30,448 nt of DNA, from positions 22,875 through 53,322 of the forward strand of contig NW_003113978.1 of NCBI RefSeq assembly GCF_000003605.2. The letters are read 5' to 3'. Under the pieces are notes generated by a model that worked only from the letters and a program-made list of their open reading frames with translations, made no database searches and was not told the DNA's origin. Below, one piece after another: positions 19,709 through 29,501 of this stretch. Each line of letters starts with the position of its first letter. The first letter of the stretch is position 1. The DNA comes from Saccoglossus kowalevskii (lineage: Eukaryota; Hemichordata; Enteropneusta; Harrimaniidae). The translations under genes were made by a program, and so were the position numbers.

Positions 19709-21295
19709 TGTCATGAAATGTAAACTTTTTAACTCTTGCTCAATTCCATCAAGTCATTGTATTCCACAATAATTGCTTCAGGTCTCATGCCACTAATCAA
19801 CCAATGGCTGCTCATAGCCCTCAATTTAAATGCCTAGCAAGAACCAATGAAATTTTTTAAATATTTTTTTTCTCAGGTGCTCCCTGTTTGAGGGCATAAT
19901 CACCTGGGTCAGAGGTGAAACCAACATGTGGTCTTTTGTTTACTACTTAGCGGCTGTGTACCTGTGGGTTTATTCTGTGTGTTTTTGGATGTTCTAATCT
20001 TGGTGTTTTTCCAGTGATTTCTCTTGGTGCAATCCAAATACAGTAGGTGTGTCTTGTTTACCTGAGTTTAAGCTGGCCAACATGTTAGTTTTTTTCATAT
20101 GGTTGATTACTAGCATGTTGATTTCCCATTTTGAGCCATATTTTCAACTTTCTTCGTCATTTTCATATAGCAACCTCGTCATATGTTAACATTGTCGTCT
20201 ATGGAAATTCAATTAGTGGTATGAGCTCTGAAACAATCATTTGTTTTATCCTTTTTAAATTACACTCTGAATTCTGGAGAATGTAGTAAATATGTTTGTT
20301 AGCTGCATTATTTGCTTATATAGTATTTCATTTAAACATACACCTTGACAATGATGCAAAAACTGAAAAGGAATTATTATTAATATGAATTACATTGAGA
20401 ACCAATCACAGTGATTCTGTTATCACATTTACTAGTGTTTCTATTACATACGTTAGACAGGTAAAAGTGTACAGAATAGAGTGGAAGTTCATGTGAAAAA
20501 AACAAACAAACTATAATTATGAATAAAACATTCAGGATACAAAAAAACACCACCTTGAAAAAAATAGCTCAAAACTGAGAGAATGAAAAAAATAACAGTT
20601 TTTGTACCATCTCTCCTCCCAGAGTTTGTGATGGTTAGTGGCACAGAAAATTACATTTAATTTTTGTTCTTTTGAGAATTTATTATTGTGTTCAACTTTC
20701 CATTAAATGTGTGTGAAATAAAACTGCTCCCTCATGTGTTGGGTTTGAGAAATCAAATTATAGGTATGATGCAAAGTGTTCCACCACAAGGCTTTTAGGT
20801 CGATAGCCTGCCCTCTTATGACGAAAATTAAACATTTTTGTAGATAACTTGTTATGGATTCAGTATGAACAGAGGTTGGATGTTGTCAATTTCAAACGAT
20901 ATCATCAACACTAACCGCTCCATTGATTCGTGATTATATGATCCAGTATTGTGTTTATGCTGTATTATCTAATCCTTTGACACTTATTCCGATTACAGTC
21001 TGTGAAGCGTTGACAAAATATGAACTGTTAGTGGAGGTTCTCGTTAAAAAGATTTGCAAAGCCTCATAAATTTTGTTTAGCAATTTAAAAAAAAAAAATG
21101 TTTTGCTACCAGTTTTTAATAGTCAGACTTCACAAATTGACCTTATTTACATGACATCATTTTAATAGAAGCCCTACAGCCTGAGTTGGCTCATGCCACC
21201 AAAATGACTGTGTAAAATATTCAAGCTTGAGCTGCATCAAACAAAGTTCGACTCCATTAGGACTGCGTCCCAACATGGCCAGACCATCTAAATGA

Positions 21296-21308
21296 CCCCC
21301 CCCCCCCC
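21296..21308 (+). repeat. Poly-C run, 13 bases
   Basis: Uninterrupted C13. As with the G12 run at 3079, its length may be inaccurate. Confidence 0.9.
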
Positions 21309-23652
21309 GAACTCAAGGGTGCTGTTCCAGCTTGGGTCTAATGTAGCATTAGTAAGGGAACATTATATAGTACTTCACCATACCCAATACAAATTGGATT
21401 GTTCCATGACTTGAATTTCAAAGTTTAGAGGGCATCCATTTTCAATGCCAAAATTTTTAAAATCACTTTAACATATCAAAATCACATCGGGAATATCGAA
21501 GGCCACTCTAGCATTTTGTGTTTCCGTGAAGTTGTTCTCTCTGATATTCACAAGAGAGGGATCATTTATTTGACAATTACAATAGAATATTTAAACAATA
21601 TAGTGCTTTTTAAAGCCATTGTTCGTTATATGAATGCCATGCATATGATTAGCTGAATCAACTTTATTTTCTTTTGTTTTTCATAATGACAAGTTGTGGG
21701 AAATGTACCATCAATTTGTAATACAATCAACTTTCAAATTACGTACGCAAGTGTTGATCACCTTTAATTAAAGCAGCTCAGTTTTGTGAAAAATTATTAT
21801 TTGTGCTCAAAAAAACCTTGAACAACATACTTGAATTTCAATACAAGGGGGTAATAGTTCAGCTGGTGTTCAGTTTACTCTTGAATTTCAACCATGTTAG
21901 GCCACTTTCTGTTCATTGAGATGAGGCTTTGTTGATTTCTGCCTCTGACATTGTGTTGACGTGGGACCCAACCAAACAGTCCAACTACACCAATTAAATA
22001 TGTCAAGCGGAATTAACTACACTATGATTTGACTACTCATCAGCTAAATAATTTATTGTAAAACAGAAAGCGTCAACATTCCTAAACAATTCACTGAACA
22101 AACTCTGAATTTTGTATACCATGTTTTCTGCATCATTAATGTGTTTGTTTTTTTCAGAGAAAATGTAGTGTTAGATAGTACTTTTCTTTATTTAATTCTT
22201 AGTGAATCTTACTGAAGTGAATGCCACGCCATAATTTGGTGTAGATTCAACATCTTATTTTGAGCATCATTGTGTTGGCATATCTCTACTATCAGAAAAT
22301 ATGCGAACCCCAAGTACAGATATTTAGCAGAGCCCTAATGAGATATCAGGGTTGGGAAGATTATTTGTGATAAAAATTAAATTTACTACTTGTTAATGCA
22401 AGCAGTCTATGTTATGAAGATTTTCAATCATCAAACAGTTCAAAGTATGCAATTATCCAATTTGTTGGAAAACTACAAAAAAAAAAAAATGATCTTGAAG
22501 AGTCACTACATAAAAAGTACCTTTAAAGAAACCATTTTTTTTCTTGTTAATTCAACTGTAAACATTACATCCATATCAATGTCTGAGGCTGAATTGTGAT
22601 TTCACCTGTACAATAGCGATCATACAGCCTACAGCTGAAGTTGTTCAATAATTGTTCCTGAGAAGCTTCACAAGAACTTTCCTTTGTGTAGGTCTTGTGC
22701 TTTTGTAAGACGTGCTTTGTGTTGATGATTTTCAAGCAGTCTTAGAAACTTCCATATTTTGCCATGAAAATGGTGACTTTCTAATTACCATTGGTTTCTA
22801 TGATAAAAGTTATTACCATATTTCCAAATTTTGTTTTTGTGAAAAAATTGTCATAAATTAGTAGAACATTCAGAAAGATACTGTTTATTCTTATGAAATA
22901 AGATGTATGTAGATTCCTATAGTTTTTGTCAGTTTCCCTTAAAAAAAATCTTTTGTACTGGGTACAACAATTCTAAATGTTGATACATTTAGCATGTGTC
23001 CAATTCTGTACTTACACATTTGGATGTAAAACTGTGATATTTTTGTTTTCCTCTGTTGATGAGGAGGATACCGGTACCTATGATTTCTAACATCATTGTA
23101 TACCGGGTAGTTAGACTGTTGAGTGAAATGGACAAAATTGTCTTCTGGTGAAAATAGGAACTAACACATCCTGAAATAATGCCACACAAAAGGCTTAAAT
23201 GGGCTTACATTTAGCAAACATGAAATGCAGAGAAGCTCTCTCTTCTTTTCTTTTGTATCAGGATTATACTTGCCATCAGCAAAGTTTATCAAGTATCCAA
23301 ATTCCCATGTTCCTGCTTTTTTCTCACACTAGTACATTACATTGAAAGTCATCTTGTCAACATCTTGGCTATGTGATGCTGTTCACCATGGAAACAAAAA
23401 GTGTTTTTGACTTTGTTCTTGGCATTTTTCTTTCATTACTTACGATTCATTACACAGGAAAAGTTTTTTTCATCTGTTGACCCCAGACGTTGTCAACCAG
23501 TCGATCATTGTCAGTATCCTAGAATTCCTTACAAGCAATGTAATTGTCTGAATGATTTACTTAACAGAAAGGTTTTGGAGCTATGTGAACTTTGTTTTTC
23601 TTCCATATTGTCGATCATTGCTTTGTTTACATTTCTACATTTCCAAAAACAG

Positions 23653-23716
23653 GGACTTTTCATTATCTAGTTTTCTTGATGTAAAACCAACCCTCTCTCT
23701 CCTGGAAGGGCTTCAG
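23653..23716 (+). CDS. Candidate internal exon of gene A
   Basis: Bounded by AAAAACAG on the left and CTTCAG|GTAATA on the right. The open frame uses the first G to complete a codon begun in the previous exon, then reads 21 residues ending KPTLSLLEGLQ, leaving in phase 0. Entry with two borrowed bases fits the micro-exon at 17076 (CA+G, glutamine), and the phase 0 exit fits the exon at 25392. The acceptor has few pyrimidines just before the AG, which weakens it. An overlapping longer ORF in the same frame (23552-23752) ignores the splice sites. No family is recognised. Confidence 0.25.
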
Positions 23717-25391
23717 GTAATAAACAACTTTCATTGTCTCTCAATATTTTAGGGGAATTTTTTGGCATCGACTGCTGAAAGGAAGAAACAAAAAGCTCCA
23801 GAATGCAATGTGATAATATAAACAAGTGTTTTTTGGAAGTAGTATCATTTAAGTAAAACTTTAATCTATTTGTCCAGTTTTTGAGACATGGTTATTTCAT
23901 TTTCGTTTCTTTTTTCCTTTGTCACACATTTTTTTGTTTCAACATTATTCAACTTTGTTTGTCAATGTCAATATGACACCCCCACCCCACCGCTCCCTAT
24001 CCCACCCTTTCCCTTGTTTATATAAAAACCCGGAAGGTTTTGTCTATTAACCATTACATGTATACAAGTGAAAAAACAGTATTTATCAACAAAAAATGAA
24101 ATATAAATAAATAAAAAATACAACATATGCCTTCTGCCATTATTTTGGGAATATTCAGAAAAAAAATGTTGCATTTAAAACTTTAATTTATATGGATATA
24201 AGTTGCATTTTTTGTGATTTAAAAAAAAATATATTTTTGGATACATGTTAATAACTTACCCAAAATGAATAGAAATTGAATAAAATGTGAGGGCTATGTA
24301 AGATGCTTGTGAACATAACCCAGAAAACTAGAATTTTTTTTTTTTGTACATGTATGAAATTATGATAATTACAGATCATTGGAAATAGTGCGCTGTATTT
24401 ACGCTATCAGATACTTGTACTTGTAGGACTTGGTATGAATAGAAATAAATAGCCAGATATGGCTGATGCTCCCTTATAGGAGCTCTACACATGAACACAT
24501 TAGTTCTTTATTTGGTCTGCGTGAGAATATACACTGTCTTGACATTGATAAAGGTCTAAGATTCTGATGTCCTGCGTCCGGAAGTGGACAATAAAAAGTT
24601 CAGGAAGTTGGTGTTTTGTTTTTAATCCACAAGATTATCATAATTCTTAGCAGTCCGCCCACGTTAGGCATTCATATTCCACATGAATATAGTCAAGAAA
24701 ACAAAAAAAAATGATTTTGTTGCATTGGAACAAGTCTTTGCACGTTGTATACTGTTCTATTGATACAACACAATGAAGCTTTATTTTCAGAAGTATTTGT
24801 ATTCGTCCAGGGGCTGCTTGCAAAAATTACTTCCTGTGGTGGTGTTTTCCCCTCAGTCGCGTGCTTTAAAATAACAAAATTATAATTTAATTATATAAAA
24901 AAAGAATATACCTAAATTTGAATTTATGAAAATGGTTCAGTTTTCAAACCACTGTTATTTTTTTGACCTTAAGGTAGAAGGAGCTAATAATGATTTTAAG
25001 AAATATTATGTAGCTCAATATAAATGAACAAAATTGTAGATTATTATACTTGAGTGAAACTTTACTGTCATATGAATCAGTACAGTATAACATAGAAAGA
25101 AATGAGAAATTGACGTATAGTTGGATACTGACAGTGATGACCTTCAAAATATTGATGTACCTTTAAGGTTATCGATTAGTTAGTATATAATGACACATCA
25201 TAAGTTGTATATATTGATATAAACCTGGCTATTATTTAGAGGACAGTGGATGTGCATTAAAACGTCAAACAAAAACAAGTGGTTGGGAGTTACCACTCAC
25301 CTGAGGGGTCCTAGTTTCTCACTTAGTTGCTGCTCTATTGCTCTGTGTTGACAATTGGCCAGTGATTCGTTGATGCCTGATAACAGAACAG
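23717..25391. other. No gene seen; probable intron
   Basis: AT-rich, with a C-rich patch at 23975-24010 and T/A homopolymers. An ETS-type motif CCGGAAGTG lies at 24578-24586 in a small CpG-containing patch (TGCGTCCGGAAGTGG). A polypyrimidine-like stretch at 25310-25350 precedes the exon at 25392. Confidence 0.4.
24578..24586 (+). promoter_or_regulatory. ETS/GABP-like motif
   Basis: CCGGAAGTG is an exact match to the core ETS-class consensus often found in CpG-rich promoters. It lies 1.3 kb upstream of ATG 25886. It could mark a promoter for that ORF, but nothing else at the site supports one. Confidence 0.2.
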
Positions 25392-25502
25392 CTAGATGAA
25401 GGGATTCAACGATGGAAGGAAAACTTCTTCATTGGTAATCCAGAACTGTTTCAAGACTACTCGATCCAATCATTTTCACATCAGCTAACTGAATTATTAT
25501 GA
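25392..25502 (+). CDS. Candidate terminal exon of gene A, with stop codon
   Basis: After GATAACAGAACAG the frame enters in phase 0 and reads 36 residues to TGA 25500. It begins LDEGIQRWKENFFIGNPELF and ends SHQLTELL. The composition is clearly protein-like (W, N, D, Q and charged residues) and more G+C-rich than the neighbourhood. A TGA about 20 nt upstream in the same frame (25371-25373) means the exon must start between there and here, so an acceptor is required. The AG used here is preceded by a poor pyrimidine tract; the AG at 25384-25385 is an alternative but gives another phase. No AATAAA lies before 26151, which would be the nearest poly(A) signal. The family is not recognised. Confidence 0.35.
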   Translation, partial: LDEGIQRWKENFFIGNPELFQDYSIQSFSHQLTELL

Positions 25503-25885
25503 ACAGCTACAGTTGGCACCTGACGTGTTCGATATCATCTATTGTCTCGGATCAAAGCAGAAATCACCACGGTGACCAACTACTAAATTTTTTTAAACAT
25601 TTTTGTACTTCCTAAGTGAATACTTTTTTTGTACGAAAAACCCATCGTTGAAAATTGACATTTTTACGCCATCTGTTTTAAACCGTCGTCATCATCACAA
25701 CTGAACAGAGTGGTGTTCGTTTCTATTGTGACATGCATGTATGTCATTTTACTATCTTTGGGACATTTCCTTGCTGAGCACTGCCAAGGTTGTACATTTC
25801 AAACTTCTGCCACTCAGTTTACATCAACAGTTCAACATCACTGTCAAGAAAAAAAAACTTATAAAACTTGAATAACACAGTCACG
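25503..25885. other. Intervening non-coding stretch (3' UTR of gene A or 5' UTR/promoter of gene B)
   Basis: Somewhat less AT-rich than average, with scattered CpG and no long open frame. A TATAAA-like string at 25861 is too close to ATG 25886 to direct its transcription. Which of the two interpretations holds depends on whether the ORF at 25886 is a gene. Confidence 0.4.
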
Positions 25886-26047
25886 ATGAAAGAAGAAACG
25901 ATAATGGATATTCCGCTACTTGATCCAGAATATATGTCAGATTTGTGCCGAAATGGCACTGGGCATTTCATTCCAACTTGTACAGGTAATGTTTTCACTC
26001 ACTGCTTACCAGTTCCAACTTGTACAGGTAATGTTACCAGGCACTGA
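25886..26047 (+). CDS. ORF or first coding exon, unknown protein (gene B)
   Basis: ATG 25886 follows an in-frame TAA about 20 nt upstream. The frame reads MKEETIMDIPLLDPEYMSDL, then CRNGTGHFIPTCT, and reaches a donor-like ACAG|GTAATG at 25985/25986. If spliced there it is a 100-nt first coding exon in phase 1. If not spliced, it runs on to TGA 26045 as a 53-residue peptide. Its C-terminal half then contains PTCTGNV twice, because the 23 bases around the donor are duplicated 42 bp (14 codons) later. The N-x-T in CRNGTG could be a glycosylation site if the product is exported, but no signal peptide is visible. It may instead be an ORF in the 3' UTR of gene A. Confidence 0.35.
   Translation: MKEETIMDIPLLDPEYMSDLCRNGTGHFIPTCTGNVFTHCLPVPTCTGNVTRH
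25971..26035 (+). repeat. 42-bp-period duplication of a donor-like site
   Basis: The 23-base string beginning TTCCAACTTGTACAGGTAAT occurs identically at 25971-25993 and 26013-26035. The second copy is preceded by GCTTACCAG, an acceptor-like string, so TTCCAACTTGTACAG could also be read as a 15-nt micro-exon between an AG and a GT. The period is a multiple of three. Confidence 0.9.
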
Positions 26048-27178
26048 AATCTATATTTCCCCTTTTCTGCATTTTATATTTATTTTGGCATTTTTGGGTT
26101 GAAAATTTACCACTGAAGCTGTTTGTGCTCTTTCTTAAATGAAACAAAATAATAAATTCAATTTATTTTCATTTGTTTTGAGAATTTTTTTTTATTGAAA
26201 CTTCATTGCCGTAATAAGTACAAATACTTCTACTTAATGTAGACAAAGCTATAAAAAAAAAATTCATAATATTTTCATCTGTTGCATATGCTGTTTTGAT
26301 TTTGAAATATTCCAAGGACCCTTACATTTTTGCTTGATGTAATGAAAAAGTATTGACATTTAAATATCCTTAATGTGACTTTGTCTCAATTGATCTGTAT
26401 CTAATTAATTCCATTTACTCCTGCCATTCATCATTGTAATTTTATATGAAAAATTAATTGAAGCTTGAATGTATTGATGGAGATTTTTTTGTTGGCAAGA
26501 ACACAGTCTCTGTTAAGAATATGACGTACATGGTTGAGATCGCTGTGAAGTGTTGCCTAGCAACATGCTAACCTCTATCATTAATAATTTTATGCACAAT
26601 ATTTGAGACATTATGGAGCGTTTTATTTACCGTACAAATTAGTTGTATTTTGCACTAAGGCAAGTGCATTGTGCCATAATTATCACAATTTAAACAATAA
26701 AGACAAAATATTTCTGGTCAATTTGTTTTTCAAAATAATTTTTCATGAAAAATGAATTTCTCTAAATTTTCTCTAAAATTCTGACAAAAAGAATTCTTAA
26801 AAAAGTTGTGATGTACACTATTTTATCTGATGCACACAATAACTACCCCAGGAATATTTGTTATGGGCCCGATATCAGCACTTATTTGTTTTGGAAACCA
26901 AAACTGATAAATAACATTCTGCTTTTAAAAATATAAAACATGAAAAGATATGAAGCAAATGATTGGCAAGACAAAATATGGGTTCATGTAATAACCAAAA
27001 CAGTTCTTTATGGTATTATTTGTAAATGATCACTGATGCAATCTCTGGTACTTAAATGCTTCAGTAAATGTTTCTGATTTCACCGATCCCTAAATGTTGT
27101 ACGTGATTCGTGACAATTATTTGATTTTCTTATAATTTCAACTTCTATATCTCGGATTTTTCATCTTTTTCCCACTTG
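26048..27178. other. No gene seen
   Basis: AT-rich. Possible poly(A) signals AATAAA at 26151 and 26696 could end a transcript coming from the left. Otherwise only the X-box-like motif at 26552 stands out. Confidence 0.45.
26552..26564 (+). promoter_or_regulatory. X-box-like (RFX) motif
   Basis: GTTGCCTAGCAAC is two RFX half sites, GTTGCC and AGCAAC, with a 1-bp spacer. It is a close match to the X-box consensus that controls ciliary genes in animals. It lies 670 bp downstream of ATG 25886, so it would have to act as an intronic or downstream element, or on an unseen gene. Confidence 0.3.
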
Positions 27179-27432
27179 TATCCGCTGTTCATATTACTAA
27201 TCGTTCATTGGTGTCAACTTTACATTTTTGAAAACTGCAAGTCTGCTTGCTTTGAAACTTTGTACATACATGTACATGTATGTACCTAGACCTCCCCCAG
27301 ATTGGTTCATTGTGTGATAATATCTTCAAATCTCTTAATTTTGATGAATACTTTTGTTACTTTTGGTGAAAAATGCTTTTTTCAATTGTCTAACTACAAT
27401 GAATACAGCAAAGCTATATCAGCCGACACTAT
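27179..27432 (+). mobile_element. Single-monomer copy of a tandem-repeat-bearing (pearl/DTC84-like) element
   Basis: It shares with the larger element at 29502 the left end (TCCGCTGT, then ..GTGTCAA.), one core monomer (GAAAACTGCAAGTC, GCTTTGA, CAGATT.GTTCATT, TAATTTTGATGAATA, TTTTGGT.AAAA) and the right end (ACAGC..AGCTAT.TCAGCCGA, 27406-27426). It is diverged by many substitutions and has only one monomer. Both copies lie in the same orientation, 2.3 kb apart. The element is non-coding and non-autonomous. Family placement rests on architecture, not on a database match. Confidence 0.7.
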
Positions 27433-27502
27433 CCCTCTCCTCCACTTATCTCTTCTCATCCCCCATATCTCTCCTCTCTTCCTCCTTCTCCCTCTTGTCA
27501 TT
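27433..27502 (+). repeat. Pyrimidine-rich tract
   Basis: About 70 bases of almost pure C/T (CCTCTCCTCCACTTATCTCT and onwards), directly adjoining the right end of the single-monomer element. It could form a triplex or be an expanded microsatellite. Confidence 0.7.
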
Positions 27503-28090
27503 TTAAAAAATTGCCACTTCTCATAGAATGTAGGTTCAGTACCCATTATATCAACTGGAAGAACAACTTTCTGTTTTGTATGGTCACAATCTGTGCTGAC
27601 ATTTAAAGAGAATTAATCCCATGGTAGACAGCATGATTGGTTGTTCTTTACGACACTTGCATACATTAGAGATTTGATTGAGTATTGTGATTTACAATCA
27701 CATATGAATTCATTAATGTTCGTTTGCAATTAAGCGTTAACTTGGGAGAAAGATAGATTAGAAGAAAACTAACAAATGACACTTTATTACTGACACGGCA
27801 GTGATTAAAGTTGATCATTGCGAACTGCTTTGTAATTATAATTTTCACACTTTTCAACAACAGCTCTGATGACTCTATTTCATTCCCTGTGTTTCCGTGG
27901 TGATATTGCAGATACTCTACTTCTACTGCCAACACTCAGAAAGGTTTACATATGAGGCTTGTTTCAAATGTTGGTAAAATACAGAACTGAGAAAGGAAAA
28001 CAAGAAATAGCGAACAGTTTTCATATAAACTAATGTAAAATTATTTTCAAATTTCAGTGAATATTGAAAAAAAAAAATTACTATTGACTG
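27503..28090. other. No gene seen
   Basis: AT-rich. A minus-strand ORF at 27666-27935 and a plus-strand open stretch at 27838-27950 overlap and have no supporting signals. Confidence 0.4.
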
Positions 28091-28148
28091 AAGACGGAAA
28101 TATCTATACCCTTGCAGAGATATGCCCTTGCATATCTATCTCCGTCTT
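28091..28148. repeat. Imperfect palindrome with an internal insertion
   Basis: Outer arms AAGACGGA (28091-28098) and TCCGTCTT (28141-28148) enclose inner arms AGATATGC (28118-28125) and GCATATCT (28130-28137) with a CCTT loop. Without about 17 bases in the left arm the two sides would pair over some 19 bp. The extra bases repeat local sequence (ATATCTA, CCCTTGCA), which looks like a templated insertion. Confidence 0.75.
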
Positions 28149-29166
28149 TGTGGCTTGAGGTTAAAGTACCACAGTCAAATTCAAATTTTGTTTAAACAAA
28201 CAATTTTACACTCTTTTATAGTGTAACAAACATACATGACACAATCTTATGACAGCATGGGTACATCTAGGTGAGACAGGGTGAACACTTTTTGCCTATA
28301 AAGTATTTATTATTAAACTACATGTATGTGTGGTTGTGACATAAATGATTGTATGGGTGAAAATAAACTACAAGTTGCTAATTTTATTGGACCATAAAAC
28401 AAACAGGGAGAAAGTCACTAAACATGTTTGTTTCTGTGTTTTGAAGTCAAGTTCTAAAATGCTGCCATGCATATCTTTTCACTATTGTTACCATTCATGA
28501 CAGTGTCCTATTGGCTTACTCTATTACTAACTCTTCAGCTAATCGCTTCATTGAATCTCTTAAGTTTGAAGTCTCCAGCAATGTTAACCCCTTGACTACT
28601 ATAAATGTTCTCAAGGAAAAGTTGGTGCAATATTTTTGTGTTTCTCTAAATAAACAAAATTTACTTCAGTTCTTGACAACAAATTAAAAAAAAATTCCCC
28701 CAAAATTTATATACAATGTAGGTTTATTCTGTGAAGTTGACTTTATTATTCAAAAGTTTGTTTTTTTGAGCTAATTATCTTCTAAATGAGACTGCAGATG
28801 TGACCAACCGAAAGGATATGCTTTGTGTTTTATTCATGGTTGACCAACATGGGTCTCTTGTCAAGTTCAGTGTCAGGAAACCCAGATCAAAAAGACGGTA
28901 CTTTATATAACAAGTAGAAAACGGAAGTCAGAAAATCAGCAAATGAATAGTGCACCTTTTATTTTTACATTATTGAAGTGAGAGGAAATCTATATTGCTT
29001 AATCAACTGTTAATAAGCCCATTGAAGTACTTTTTTGGAACTTGATCGAAATGTTGGAATGCATGCATTGGTTCTTGTTTTCTCTAAAGGAGCTTCTACA
29101 AGTCCACTCTAATTAATCACAGTCCCTCAACACTGTGAATAAATGTACTTTTTGAATATTTATTGA
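28149..29166. other. No gene seen
   Basis: AT-rich. The plus-strand frame ending at TAA near 28686 is open for some 77 codons and reads NRFIESLKFEVSSNVNPL in part. It starts without an ATG and has no good splice acceptor, so it is not called as a gene. Confidence 0.4.
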
Positions 29167-29493
29167 TTATATGCTTACAAAGGTGTTTCTATTATTCAAT
29201 ATACCGGTACATCAAATGTGTTTTTTTGGTCTATATGCACTTCTGTGGCAGATACTCTTCTAATACATAGGACAATACCTGTGCTTATGTGTGCAATGGT
29301 GTGTATGAGTATTGCAGGAGTTGAAAACTTTACAACTGAGTGTGTATATTGTTCAGAAACTGCCAGTGACGCTAACAAATCTTTATTCAATTTAGTGAAT
29401 TTGAAGTATCAGAGATTCATTGAAAAATGCTATCAATCCAACACCAGTCTACCATGGAGAATTCTCTCACTGAATTCCTTAATTACCAGATAG
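29167..29493 (+). other. 109-codon open frame, coding status uncertain
   Basis: Open from a TGA at 29164 to TAG just after 29490. A hydrophobic stretch (HRTIPVLMCAMVCMSIAGV) is followed by a cysteine-containing part and LKYQRFIEKCYQSNTSLPW. An acceptor-like TATTGCAG precedes GAGTTGAAAAC at 29319. It ends 8 bp before the left terminus of the element at 29502. The length is near chance expectation and no domain is recognised. Confidence 0.2.
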
Positions 29494-29501
29494 TATTTTT
29501 T

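Larger units (their letters stand above)
17102..23652. other. Long stretch without a supportable gene
   Basis: AT-rich and probably intronic. It contains an 8-bp hairpin AAGTGTAT/ATACACTT (18825-18846), a 25-bp direct duplication (19343-19389), two CTCF-like motifs (17942, 19694) and a C13 run (21296-21308). Several open stretches read like protein but lack good splice sites: about 19138-19278, a 28-codon hydrophobic ORF at 19926, and 23455-23574 (EKFFSSVDPRRCQPVDHC). Confidence 0.4.

Noticed and set aside
19926-20009. ATG followed by a signal-peptide-like hydrophobic stretch (MWSFVYYLAAVYLWVYSV)
   Set aside because: Only 28 codons, with no usable donor after the hydrophobic part. T-rich DNA yields such stretches readily.
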